Assembly: GCA_047633195.1 (NCBI GenBank)
Contig: JBLIEU010000002.1
Span: 1 to 64,000, forward strand
Reading direction: 5' to 3'
Source of the DNA: JAKVAV01 sp047633195
GTDB taxonomy: Bacteria; Bacteroidota; Bacteroidia; Flavobacteriales_D; Cryomorphaceae
DNA: 64,000 nt
The first letter of the stretch is position 1. Each line of letters begins with the position of its first letter. The notes beneath the pieces were generated by a model. That model made no database searches. It worked only from the letters and a program-made list of their open reading frames with translations, and was not told the origin of the DNA. Position numbers and translations under genes: made by a program. Positions 54,641 to 63,390 of the stretch are shown here, piece after piece.

Positions 54641-57078
54641 CTGCCAAAAACTTTTTGCACCCAGGATTTTTTCTCCTTCTTACCATCCTCGTAGTACCCG
54701 TATCCATAGCCGTAACCATACCCATACCCATACCCATAGCTGTAGCCATATTTGTTTCGCTCTACATCTACACAGTTTAGCACTACTGACAGGTTGGGCA
54801 AGTTGTTTTCGTTTATCAATCTGTCTACCATTTGTACATACTGCTTTTTTGAAAAATCAGAGCGGAATATAAAAATAGGATGATCAGCCTCTTTTATCAT
54901 TGGAATTCCATCAGTTACCAATCCTACAGGAGGGTTGTCAATAATGATGGTGTCGTATTCTTTTTTCAATCTCTCGATCAGCTCGCTCATGCGTTTTCCA
55001 AGGATTAATTCGGCTGGGTTTGGCGGTATCGGTCCAGCAGTGATAAAGTCCAAATTCTCGACCTTACTGTTTCTTACACATTCTTCCAATGAACTTTTCC
55101 CGATAAGGATAGTACTCATTCCCTTGAGGTTATCAACATCAAACCCGATATGAATCTTTGGCTTCCTCATATCCAAATCCAGCACGATCACTCGCTGACC
55201 AGAGTAGGCGATGATACCCGCGAGGTTAATTGCTACAAATGTTTTTCCCTCTCCTGATGTGGTTGATGTAATAGAAATCACCCTTGGTTGATCAGGATCA
55301 ACGGTATTGCCCATAAATTGGAGGTTGGTACGCAAGCTTCGAAAAGCTTCAGAAATCATTGATTTTGGGCTCTTATCAATCAGTAACTGAGATGTCGGGA
55401 TATCCTTTTTATACTTTGGAATCATTCCAAGTATGTTGATGGAGGCATTTGACAGCTTAGTGATTTCACTCAATGAAGTGATGTTGCTGTGCAGGAGATA
55501 TTTGATAACAATGATCAATAAGCTCAAAAGAACTGCCGCCAAAATGGCGCTCATGGTGATCAAATTCTTTTTTGGCGAGATTGGCTGATTCGAAGAAATC
55601 AGCCGCTCGAGGACTCTGTTTTCGGGAACGTAACCAGCTTGTGAAATACGGTATTCCGTTTTCTTTTCGAGAAGCATTGTATAATACTTTTCGTTGATGT
55701 CAAAAATTCTTTTGAGTCTGGCAAACTCGAGTTCTTTTTTCGGTAGCTCGCCGAAATCGCCTTCGTACTCTTCCATCTTATCACTTAGGAATTCTTGACG
55801 GCGTTGAATTTTTGCCAAGGCAGACTGAATGCTTTCTACGATGAGCCTTTTCTGGATGTTAATGCTGTAATCAAGTTGTTCGAGTTTGGCGCTGCCTTCT
55901 TTGAGATCGAATTGCACTTCTTCCCTTGAGACAAGAAGATCTCTCAGACTCTCGAGCATCGAGGCAATAATAGTCTCGTATTTTGTGCCTGTCAGAATGG
56001 GAATGATGTTGTAGACATCAACATCTGAATCTGCTTCTATCGTCTCCACTACCTGTGCCAGCATACTCTCTTCGAGCTCCAGCTCGATCATTTCGTTTTC
56101 GAATTCCCTGAAGTAGTCAAAATAAAGGCTGGAGAGGTTGTCCAAATTGGAAATCTTATTTTCCTTTTTGTATATGTTCAGCAACAACTCTGAATCCCGC
56201 AGATTTCTATAAACGGTATCGAGTTGACTATCGATAAATCGAATAATGCTCGTTGCACTTTGTTCTCTATTCTCGAGTTCAAACTTGATGTACTCTTCGG
56301 CATGGTTCACAACAAAATCTCGGGCTATTCCAGGATTATTATCCCTTAGACTCAATTCAACTGTTTTCGCTGTATTGTTAAGGATCTTGATGCCTAGCTG
56401 CCTGCTGTATTGATTGGCCAATGTCTGTGGCCGGTTCATTTTAAAGTAAAACTCGATTTCAGCTTCTTCTACTCGGTTGAAGTGATTGGCATCAATCACC
56501 AGAAGCTTATAGGTGAAGTAAATGTTTTCCGCTAATTGGCCCACTTTATGGGTTTCGCCGATCTGGCCACCTCTCAGTTCAAGATGATATGTATTGTTCT
56601 CTGTAAATCGAACAAAAACGGGAGTGTCCATAATGGACGAGTCAGTAATCGCAAGCATCTCTATGACAAAAGAGGAGGTGGGATATCGCTGATCTGTTAG
56701 TACCTCACCCTTCTCGAAATAGGAGATTTCGAGCGGTAGTTTTTTCACAACTCTTTCTACCAAGAGTTTCGAACGCATGAGTTCAACCTCTGCGAGCAAG
56801 CTATTGTTGTCGTAGAATTGATTCACATTAAGCACGCGCTTTGCGTTGTCGCTATTGCTAAGTTGGAGAACTGTGCGGGCTTCGTATACAGGAGCTGTAT
56901 ATCTGAGAAAAATATAAGAACCAGCAATAGCTACTGAAACGAAAATTACGACCAGGTAAAGGTTCTTTCGGAGTATGTGAAGAAAAAGACCAAGCTCAAA
57001 TTCATTGCTGAAATTGGTCAGTCGCTCCTTGTAGCTCTCAAAACTAGTATTGATCTTCGATATGTCCTCGCCGTACAT
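54637..57078 (-). CDS. wzc: Wzc-type polysaccharide co-polymerase and tyrosine autokinase
   Basis: An 813-aa inner-membrane protein. Wzz-type N-terminus with a first helix near 35-55, a long periplasmic coiled coil (about 260-460), a second helix near 505-525, then a BY-kinase with Walker A TTSGEGKTFVAINLA near 597-612, Walker A' LDLDMRKPK and Walker B TIIIDNPPVG. The C-terminus carries a run of 11 tyrosines in alternating Tyr-Gly order (about 776-800). Such clusters are autophosphorylated to control polymer length and export. It partners with the Wza-like gene upstream. Confidence 0.93.
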   Translation of the reverse strand: MYGEDISKINTSFESYKERLTNFSNEFELGLFLHILRKNLYLVVIFVSVAIAGSYIFLRYTAPVYEARTVLQLSNSDNAKRVLNVNQFYDNNSLLAEVELMRSKLLVERVVKKLPLEISYFEKGEVLTDQRYPTSSFVIEMLAITDSSIMDTPVFVRFTENNTYHLELRGGQIGETHKVGQLAENIYFTYKLLVIDANHFNRVEEAEIEFYFKMNRPQTLANQYSRQLGIKILNNTAKTVELSLRDNNPGIARDFVVNHAEEYIKFELENREQSATSIIRFIDSQLDTVYRNLRDSELLLNIYKKENKISNLDNLSSLYFDYFREFENEMIELELEESMLAQVVETIEADSDVDVYNIIPILTGTKYETIIASMLESLRDLLVSREEVQFDLKEGSAKLEQLDYSINIQKRLIVESIQSALAKIQRRQEFLSDKMEEYEGDFGELPKKELEFARLKRIFDINEKYYTMLLEKKTEYRISQAGYVPENRVLERLISSNQPISPKKNLITMSAILAAVLLSLLIIVIKYLLHSNITSLSEITKLSNASINILGMIPKYKKDIPTSQLLIDKSPKSMISEAFRSLRTNLQFMGNTVDPDQPRVISITSTTSGEGKTFVAINLAGIIAYSGQRVIVLDLDMRKPKIHIGFDVDNLKGMSTILIGKSSLEECVRNSKVENLDFITAGPIPPNPAELILGKRMSELIERLKKEYDTIIIDNPPVGLVTDGIPMIKEADHPIFIFRSDFSKKQYVQMVDRLINENNLPNLSVVLNCVDVERNKYGYSYGYGYGYGYGYGYGYYEDGKKEKKSWVQKVFGS
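54691..54750 (-). repeat. hexanucleotide-type repeat coding the Tyr-Gly tail of Wzc
   Basis: A run of 6-bp units (CCCATA and close variants on the plus strand) encodes alternating Tyr-Gly. The central three units are exact copies, the outer ones are degenerate. Gain or loss of units by slippage would change tyrosine number without shifting the frame. Confidence 0.75.
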
Positions 57079-57081
57079 TCT

Positions 57082-57864
57082 TTAATTGACGTTCAAAATG
57101 GCAATGAGTAAAGCTGCCGTAGTGATTAGGGTGACAATGGGCGTAATTTCTTCAAGGATTTCCCTAGCAATTAAAGGCAACGGCTCAACATAGATAATGT
57201 CGTTTGCTTGGACAATCATGTCGGCTGCTGCGATTCCCTGAATCGTACTCAGGTCAATAAGGTATACTTCTCGGCTTCCAGTTTCGCGGTTTTCACGGAG
57301 AAGCTTGATTTCACTAGAATTACCTCTACCATCTACACCACCAGCCATGGCTAGGGCTTCCATTAAAGTCGTGTTGGCATTAACTAAAGTAATAACCGTG
57401 GCCGTTCCCCCTGCACCAGGAGATATAATTACTCGATTGTTTTGTACCCGAAGCATCACGAAAGGCTCATTGTAGTAAACAGAATACAGATCTTCGAGTT
57501 TGCTTTCAGCTTCCCTTATGGACAATCCATCGAGGTTTACACGACCAAGAACAGGAAGTTTAACAGTACCATCTTCGTTCACCAAATAAGAAATTTGGTT
57601 CCGTTGGTTCATCATGTTTTGATTGTTTTGGCCGGCACCACCCAAAATTCCATTCCCGATGGATTGCTCGACGAGAATATGCCCATTCCCAGTAAAGAAA
57701 TCAAAGTTCAAAAGATTATTGGGCGCAATTACCACCTCCACTTGAGCAGAATCGGGAATCTCGTCAAACGAATAATCTGTCGGGGTCTGGAATAATAGGT
57801 CTTTGTTGATCGTGCAACTACCTAAAGCAAAAGAAACTACAACTAAAAAGAGAATTCTTCTCAT
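57082..57864 (-). CDS. wza: Wza-like polysaccharide export lipoprotein
   Basis: A 260-aa outer-membrane lipoprotein. From the ATG at 57864 the N-terminus MRRILFLVVVSFALGSC gives a lipobox with Cys17; a GTG at 57879 is an alternative. The Poly_export domain starts at about residue 35 (VEVVIAPNNLLNFDFF), and an SLBB domain follows (GGTATVITLVNANTTLMEAL). A last hydrophobic segment (TPIVTLITTAALLIAI) ends the protein. It forms the outer-membrane part of the export channel. wzc starts 3 bp downstream. Confidence 0.9.
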   Translation of the reverse strand: MRRILFLVVVSFALGSCTINKDLLFQTPTDYSFDEIPDSAQVEVVIAPNNLLNFDFFTGNGHILVEQSIGNGILGGAGQNNQNMMNQRNQISYLVNEDGTVKLPVLGRVNLDGLSIREAESKLEDLYSVYYNEPFVMLRVQNNRVIISPGAGGTATVITLVNANTTLMEALAMAGGVDGRGNSSEIKLLRENRETGSREVYLIDLSTIQGIAAADMIVQANDIIYVEPLPLIAREILEEITPIVTLITTAALLIAILNVN

Positions 57865-57901
57865 GCGGAATTTGTTCACGCTATTTTAAACGTTGAAAGT
57901 A

Positions 57902-59086
57902 TTAAAAATCTACCAATAGCCGCTCGTAAAGAGCAGCAACATCGCGGGCTAAACGCTCGTAATGAAACTTATCTTTTACAAATGACCAACCTCTTTCTCC
58001 CAATTCTCTTCTGAGATCATCATCCGAAGCGAGTTTTAACAAGTTCTGCTGGAAGGCCTCCGTGTTATTGGGGTCGCTCAGTAATGCCGTTTCATCGGGA
58101 ATCACTACATCTTCTATTCCGCCAACGCGTGTGCTGACAATAGCTCTATTGCCCGCTTGCGCTTCAATTAAACTAACGGGTGTACCTTCATTTTTTGAAG
58201 TCAATGCTATGATGTCAGAACCTGAATTGACAAAGTCGACATTTTTTACCCAAGAGGTAAAGTAAATATCTACATCGTCCTCAGAATCGCTGCTGTATGT
58301 GAGTCCTATTTCAGTACAATAACTTTCCAAGTGTGCTCTTGACTCGCCATCGCCCACTATGAATCCCTTTAATCTTCTGTTGATTCTTTCCTTGACCCAT
58401 TTCATAGAGTCCAGATAAAGTTTATGATTTTTGATGGGTACCAATCTTCCAACAATAGATACCGCAATGTCATCTTCAGCTAGAGAAAATTCTTCTCTGA
58501 AAACTTCTCTCTTCTTGGCAATACCATTTTGAAAACGATTTAAATCAAATCCCAATGGGATTACCTCAATTTTTTCAGCAGGACAGATTTCATGTTCAAT
58601 CGATAACTCCTCTTTTTGCTTTTCGCTAATTGCAATAATGCGTGTGCTCACCTTTGCCAGTTTTCGCTCTAACGATTTATAGAATTTGGTTTTAGCAGGA
58701 TTAAAATAAGAATGAAACACGTGTCCGTGAAAAGTGTGAATGATGACGGGTACGTTCATCTGATGCGCTGCCCATCGGCCCAGTGCACCTGGTTTAGACG
58801 CGTGCGTATGAACGATGTCAGGTTTGAATTCGGCTATGATCTTTTTGATTTTGCGGTATGCTGCAGCATCATTGAAGATGTTTATTTCCCGATGCATTTC
58901 ATGAAGTACTGTTGGAGTGATACCCAGATTTTCCACTATAAACTGAGAACTATCCTCGGTTTCATCTTTCATTCCACCCAATAGCATGGTCTCGTATTCT
59001 GGTGGCAGATACTTTGTAAGGTAGGCGGCATTGTAAGTGGGGCCACCTAAATTGAAACGGTTTATTATTCTGAGAATTCGGGGCAT
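57902..59086 (-). CDS. GT4-family glycosyltransferase
   Basis: A 394-aa GT-B enzyme. N-terminus RILRIINRFNLGGPTYNAAY; IVGRLVPIKNHKLYLD starts the donor domain and the E-x7-E pair is in SKNEGTPVSLIEAQAG, followed by STRVGGIEDVV. It sits between asnB and wza with gaps of 32 and 37 bp. It probably adds an early sugar of the exported glycan. Confidence 0.88.
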   Translation of the reverse strand: MPRILRIINRFNLGGPTYNAAYLTKYLPPEYETMLLGGMKDETEDSSQFIVENLGITPTVLHEMHREINIFNDAAAYRKIKKIIAEFKPDIVHTHASKPGALGRWAAHQMNVPVIIHTFHGHVFHSYFNPAKTKFYKSLERKLAKVSTRIIAISEKQKEELSIEHEICPAEKIEVIPLGFDLNRFQNGIAKKREVFREEFSLAEDDIAVSIVGRLVPIKNHKLYLDSMKWVKERINRRLKGFIVGDGESRAHLESYCTEIGLTYSSDSEDDVDIYFTSWVKNVDFVNSGSDIIALTSKNEGTPVSLIEAQAGNRAIVSTRVGGIEDVVIPDETALLSDPNNTEAFQQNLLKLASDDDLRRELGERGWSFVKDKFHYERLARDVAALYERLLVDF

Positions 59087-59118
59087 AGTATAACATCAGC
59101 CGGTGACGAAGGTAAAGT

Positions 59119-60999
59119 TTATGAAAGAGTAGAATTCAAAAAGAATCGCTCATACCAATGTTGAAAAACCAACAAAGCCCACAGCGTATGAGGGCTATCA
59201 CCTGGCGCACGACTTAGAGCATTTTTAATTAAGTCTTGTATTTGATTGTAATCAAAAATCCCTTGATCCTCAATGAGTTGTTTTGTGAATAAGCGGTCCA
59301 GTCTTTCTCTCAAAGGTCCTTTAAACCAATGGGTGAGGGGTGCCTCAAAACCTCTTTTCGAACGCGAGAAAAATTCTTTCGGAAATTCACTCGCAAAAGC
59401 ATCTTTCAGCAAAATCTTACCTGTACGGGTATTTAATTTCATATCTGAGGGCAGAGAAAAAACGTAGTCTACCAAGTCGTGATCCAAGAAGGGAACCCTA
59501 ACTTCCAAGCTGCGGTGCATGCTCATTCCGTCTACTTTGTAAAGCATATCATTGGCTAGAACCAGTGTGAAATCAGTTTCCAAAACCGAATTGAAATCTC
59601 CCTCGTCAAGTCGATCTAAGTAACCATTGATCGTTTGGCTTTTCGCATAACTTTGATGGGACTTTATGAGATTCGCTACTTCTCTTTCAGGAGTGAAACA
59701 AGCCCACTCCAAGTATCGATCTCTGAATTTTGATTGCAGTCCACTTGAATACCGCTGAATTTTCCGAAAACGGTCAAATGCCTTTTGATTCCTCGAAGAA
59801 GGAAGGAGGCTTAGCAGCGGTGAAGTATTCTTAAGGATGCTGTTTTTCCAATCCGTTTTCATGGATCGAAGCAGTGCTCGGTGTTTGTTGTAGCCTCCAA
59901 ATAGCTCATCAGCTCCATCACCACTTAAGGCTACTTTCACCTTCTTTCGGGCAAATGCTGAAAGCATATTCACGAGAATTCCCGATGAATCGGCAAAGGG
60001 TTCATCCATGGCATTTAGAATATCATCTAAATGCTCGTCGAGATCCTCCTCTGTTACTTCTAAAATGTGGTGCTCCACTCCGAGATGCTTTGCTATTTCA
60101 GTGGCTTTTTGACTTTCGTCAAAATAAGCTTGATCGGGAAAGCCAATGGAGAAAGCAGGAATAGACTTATCAAATTTTGAAGCTATTTGAGTAATAATGG
60201 TCGAATCAACTCCTCCGCTCAGAAAAGTGCCAAGAGGTACATCAGAGATCATGCGCTTCCGAACGGATTCCGTCAGTTTTTCACGTATGGAATTCTGGGC
60301 TTCCTGCACAGGAACGTCTTTGCTATTGCCACTTTCTAGCTTGTAGTAGACTTCTTCTTTCACAGTGTCACCATGAAAACAGAGACAAGTACCTGGTGCA
60401 AGCTTAAGTACATTGCTTAGTATAGTTTTCGGAAAAGGGATATAACTCAGCCCGAGATAGAGCGACAAACTTTCCTGATCAATTTCGGGATTGGACAAGT
60501 ATGGCATAACCGTTCCCAAGCTGCTGCCGAAGATCACTTCATCATCAGTGCGATGATAGTACATCGGCTTAATACCGTATCGGTCTCGGCCAATGATCAA
60601 GCTGTTTTCACTTTCGTGGTAAAAGCCAAAAGCGAAAAAACCATTGACTTTTTTTAAGAAGTTCACTCCTTCTTCGATCAAACCGAAAAGCAGTACCTCA
60701 GTATCTCCTTCTGTTTGAAAAAAATGTCCTTTTGTGATTAGCTCCTTCTTGAGCTCCTTGTAATTGTAGATTTCTCCGTTGAAAATTAAGCTGTAAGACC
60801 CTTTCTTCATCGGTTGATCCGAACGCAGGTCTGTATCGATAATCGAAAGTCTTCTATGAGCCAAGGCACATTTCCGAAACACAGCTTTCCCTTTGGCATC
60901 AGGACCTCTCTTCGCGATCGTTTCTGATGCTACTGTCAGAGCCTCTAACCGCGAGGTTGAGATATCTTTTTTACTCCATATGCCAGCTATTCCGCACAA
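59119..60999 (-). CDS. asnB: asparagine synthase-type amidotransferase, second copy
   Basis: A 626-aa two-domain enzyme. The true start is a TTG at 60997-60999: it is followed directly by TGC GGA ATA, so the mature protein begins MCGIAGIW with Cys2 as the glutaminase nucleophile. Longer in-frame starts (up to 61080) would bury the catalytic Cys. RRLSIIDTD, NGEIYNYKEL and FLSGGVDSTII (about 260-270) complete the motifs. It heads the minus-strand capsule operon, parallel to the copy at 22044, so amidation of a sugar acid is likely (inference). Confidence 0.88.
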   Translation of the reverse strand: MCGIAGIWSKKDISTSRLEALTVASETIAKRGPDAKGKAVFRKCALAHRRLSIIDTDLRSDQPMKKGSYSLIFNGEIYNYKELKKELITKGHFFQTEGDTEVLLFGLIEEGVNFLKKVNGFFAFGFYHESENSLIIGRDRYGIKPMYYHRTDDEVIFGSSLGTVMPYLSNPEIDQESLSLYLGLSYIPFPKTILSNVLKLAPGTCLCFHGDTVKEEVYYKLESGNSKDVPVQEAQNSIREKLTESVRKRMISDVPLGTFLSGGVDSTIITQIASKFDKSIPAFSIGFPDQAYFDESQKATEIAKHLGVEHHILEVTEEDLDEHLDDILNAMDEPFADSSGILVNMLSAFARKKVKVALSGDGADELFGGYNKHRALLRSMKTDWKNSILKNTSPLLSLLPSSRNQKAFDRFRKIQRYSSGLQSKFRDRYLEWACFTPEREVANLIKSHQSYAKSQTINGYLDRLDEGDFNSVLETDFTLVLANDMLYKVDGMSMHRSLEVRVPFLDHDLVDYVFSLPSDMKLNTRTGKILLKDAFASEFPKEFFSRSKRGFEAPLTHWFKGPLRERLDRLFTKQLIEDQGIFDYNQIQDLIKNALSRAPGDSPHTLWALLVFQHWYERFFLNSTLS

Positions 61000-61031
61000 A
61001 ACAGTTCTTTTATGATGCCGAAAGTATACGA

Positions 61032-61051
61032 AATGCCCCCTTTTTGGCATT
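61032..61051. repeat. short inverted repeat between divergent asnB and dacB
   Basis: AATGCC (61032-61037) and GGCATT (61046-61051) form a 6-bp perfect stem around an 8-bp CCCTTTTT loop in the 74-bp gap between the two divergent genes. A near-consensus -7 box for asnB (TACTTTCG, minus strand, 61019-61026) lies next to it. Could be an operator. Confidence 0.3.
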
Positions 61052-61073
61052 ATAGTTCTGAAAGAATTCAACA

Positions 61074-62501
61074 ATGACATTAAATAGATTATTTCTTACC
61101 GTCTCAGCCATTTTAATTAGTCTCCTTGGTGAAGCTCAAATTGAGCGATTGGTGGCAGATAAAGACCTAACGGGAGCCACTATATGTGCCATGATGGTCG
61201 ATGCTATCACAGGTGAGGAGATAGAATCATACAATAAGGAAGTATTGGCCTGCCCAGCATCGGTGTGGAAATTGGCTACAACCTCTGCAGCTTTGGCAGA
61301 GTTGGGGAGAGATTTCCGTTTCAATACCCATTTGGCTTATACGGGTGAAATCAAGGATAGCATATTATACGGTGATCTCATTATTATTGGTTCAGGAGAT
61401 CCCTCTCTCGGGTCGAGATATTTCAACGGCGGTTTTGATGAATTACTGCTTGTCTACACTCAGTTTGTGATTTCTGCAGGTATCGATTCCATTACAGGAA
61501 ATGTGATTGGGAATGGGGCTCATTTCCAAGGTCAAAATATCCCAGGCACTCATGTCTGGGAGGATATGGGCAATTATTTCGGGGCTGGGATCCACGGTTT
61601 AAATTTCAACGACAATACCTACTTTCTGAACTTCAGCACTTCTGCTGAACCTGATCTTCCAGCCATGTTGTTGAGCGTTTATCCCGAAGTGCCTGGCTTA
61701 GTGATCGAGTCTGAGGTATTGAGCAGCATCATCCAGTCCGACCAAGCCTACATTTATGGTTCACCGTTGGATATGAAAAGGACTGTCAGGGGTACTTTGC
61801 CCTTAGGCCAAGATCGGTACACCATTAAAGGGAGCATTCCTGATCCTGCACTCTTCATTGCTTTTCACCTCCGCGAGAGCTTCACTAAGGCTGGGATTCC
61901 ATCAAAAGGATACACCGCAGAAAGGGAGCTCTTTCGCGAGCCGATTACTTACAAGAAATTGGCGACGACAGAATCCATACCGCTTAGCGAAATGGTGAAA
62001 CACATCAATAAGCAAAGTGATAATTTGATGGCGGATGGCCTGCTAGTGCAGCTAGGCGCAAAAAAAGGAGACCCGTCTATTGAAGGCGGTTTGAAAGCAC
62101 TGGAAGAATACCTCAAAAAAATCTGGGGCCAAGAAGCCACTTTTTTTGCCTACGACGGAAGCGGGCTGTCTCGATTTACGGCTGTTTCTGCAGAACAACT
62201 CGCTCAACTTTTGGTAAGTATGAGAAATTCGGATGTCCAAAATCAATACTTGCTGGAGGTACTTCCTGAAGCGGGAAAGGAGGGAAGTGTAAAATGGTTT
62301 GGGCTGCGCACCAATTTGTCGGAAAATACCAAATTGAAATCGGGTAGTATGAAGAATGTCAAGGCTTATGCCGGAGTTCTTCAAACGTATTCGGGAAGAG
62401 AATTGGCTTTTGCGATTATGGTGAACAACTTCGAAATTTCAGGAACAGAAGTCAGGAAGAAGATTGAAGAGTGGCTCATCCGAGCATACGCACAGTATTA
62501 G
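61074..62501 (+). CDS. dacB: D-alanyl-D-alanine carboxypeptidase/endopeptidase (PBP4 type)
   Basis: A 475-aa periplasmic S13 peptidase. Signal peptide MTLNRLFLTVSAILISLLGEAQ. Active-site motifs: S63-V-W-K66 (PASVWK), SDN in KQSDNLMADGLL near 313, and KSG in LKSGSMKN near 428. It trims peptidoglycan stem peptides. Divergent from asnB; its stop overlaps the stop of the convergent TPR gene. Confidence 0.92.
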   Translation: MTLNRLFLTVSAILISLLGEAQIERLVADKDLTGATICAMMVDAITGEEIESYNKEVLACPASVWKLATTSAALAELGRDFRFNTHLAYTGEIKDSILYGDLIIIGSGDPSLGSRYFNGGFDELLLVYTQFVISAGIDSITGNVIGNGAHFQGQNIPGTHVWEDMGNYFGAGIHGLNFNDNTYFLNFSTSAEPDLPAMLLSVYPEVPGLVIESEVLSSIIQSDQAYIYGSPLDMKRTVRGTLPLGQDRYTIKGSIPDPALFIAFHLRESFTKAGIPSKGYTAERELFREPITYKKLATTESIPLSEMVKHINKQSDNLMADGLLVQLGAKKGDPSIEGGLKALEEYLKKIWGQEATFFAYDGSGLSRFTAVSAEQLAQLLVSMRNSDVQNQYLLEVLPEAGKEGSVKWFGLRTNLSENTKLKSGSMKNVKAYAGVLQTYSGRELAFAIMVNNFEISGTEVRKKIEEWLIRAYAQY

Positions 62502-63358
62502 AATGCCATTCGAATAACCTTTTTCTCAGGCTGCTTTTCCTTGCGTTCTTGCCCTTGCATGCAATGCTTTGTATAGATTTTTTGAGCTTCAGAGTCTCCC
62601 ATTTTCCCTGCCTTTGCGTATAGCTCACAAGAATCCTCCTGCTTTCCAGAGAAGTAGAGTGCTTCACCTTGGTAGTAGTAAAAATCACGTGGGGTGGGCA
62701 ATTGCTCGGGCTTAATTTCATCCAGCAGGCTCAGCCCTTTTTCGTATTGCTCGTTGGCAATGAGGATAACTGCCATATTGTATTTGGCAACAGCCAAATT
62801 GGGATCCAACTCCAGTACTTTCTCGTAATCGCGAAGGGCTAGAGCATAGTCTTCCATTTCTGCGTAAGCTGCCGCTCTCATGTACAGTGCATCAGGGTAC
62901 TCAGGCTTTAACTTTATAGCTTTGGAGTAATGCCTTAAGGCTGCGCTTGTCCTGAAGTTGAGGTAATCCAAATTGCCCATGAAATAATGCGCTTCAGGTA
63001 AATCAGAATCAATTTTAAGCGCTGTCTTGAGTCTGACCTTGGCCTCATCCATCTGCTTCAGATTTATAAAGGCTGCTCCATAATTTGCATTGAGCAGAGC
63101 GGATTCTTTTTGCAGAGATTCTGCTCTCTCGTATGATTGAATTGCCGCCACAATTTTCTCCTCCTTTTGAAAGCAATTACCACGTAGGAGTAAAGCCTCA
63201 AAGCTATTTTGATCCTTGTCAAGGACTCTTTCAAGAATGGATATTGCATCTTGATAGGCACCGTTCTCGTAGAGTAATTCGGCCTTTTTGAGGTCGTCGA
63301 GCTCTTGACTGAAAGAATGCAGCGAGATCAATAAGAACAAAAGGGTGCACATTCGCAT
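62498..63358 (-). CDS. TPR-repeat protein, exported
   Basis: A 286-aa protein with an N-terminal signal peptide (MRMCTLLFLLISLHSFSQ) and about six tetratricopeptide repeats (AELLYENGAYQDAISILERV, AEMEDYALALRDYEKVLELD, AKYNMAVILIANEQYEKGLS and others). TPRs bind partner proteins. The C-terminus is Lys-rich (ERKEKQPEKKVIRMAF). Partner unknown. Confidence 0.85.
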   Translation of the reverse strand: MRMCTLLFLLISLHSFSQELDDLKKAELLYENGAYQDAISILERVLDKDQNSFEALLLRGNCFQKEEKIVAAIQSYERAESLQKESALLNANYGAAFINLKQMDEAKVRLKTALKIDSDLPEAHYFMGNLDYLNFRTSAALRHYSKAIKLKPEYPDALYMRAAAYAEMEDYALALRDYEKVLELDPNLAVAKYNMAVILIANEQYEKGLSLLDEIKPEQLPTPRDFYYYQGEALYFSGKQEDSCELYAKAGKMGDSEAQKIYTKHCMQGQERKEKQPEKKVIRMAF

Positions 63359-63390
63359 ATAACGCTTTATACGCGAACTTGAGAGAAAAG

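Noticed and set aside
61032..61051. Terminator between asnB and dacB
   Set aside because: The genes are divergent, so no transcript ends there, and the T tract is in the loop, not after the stem.
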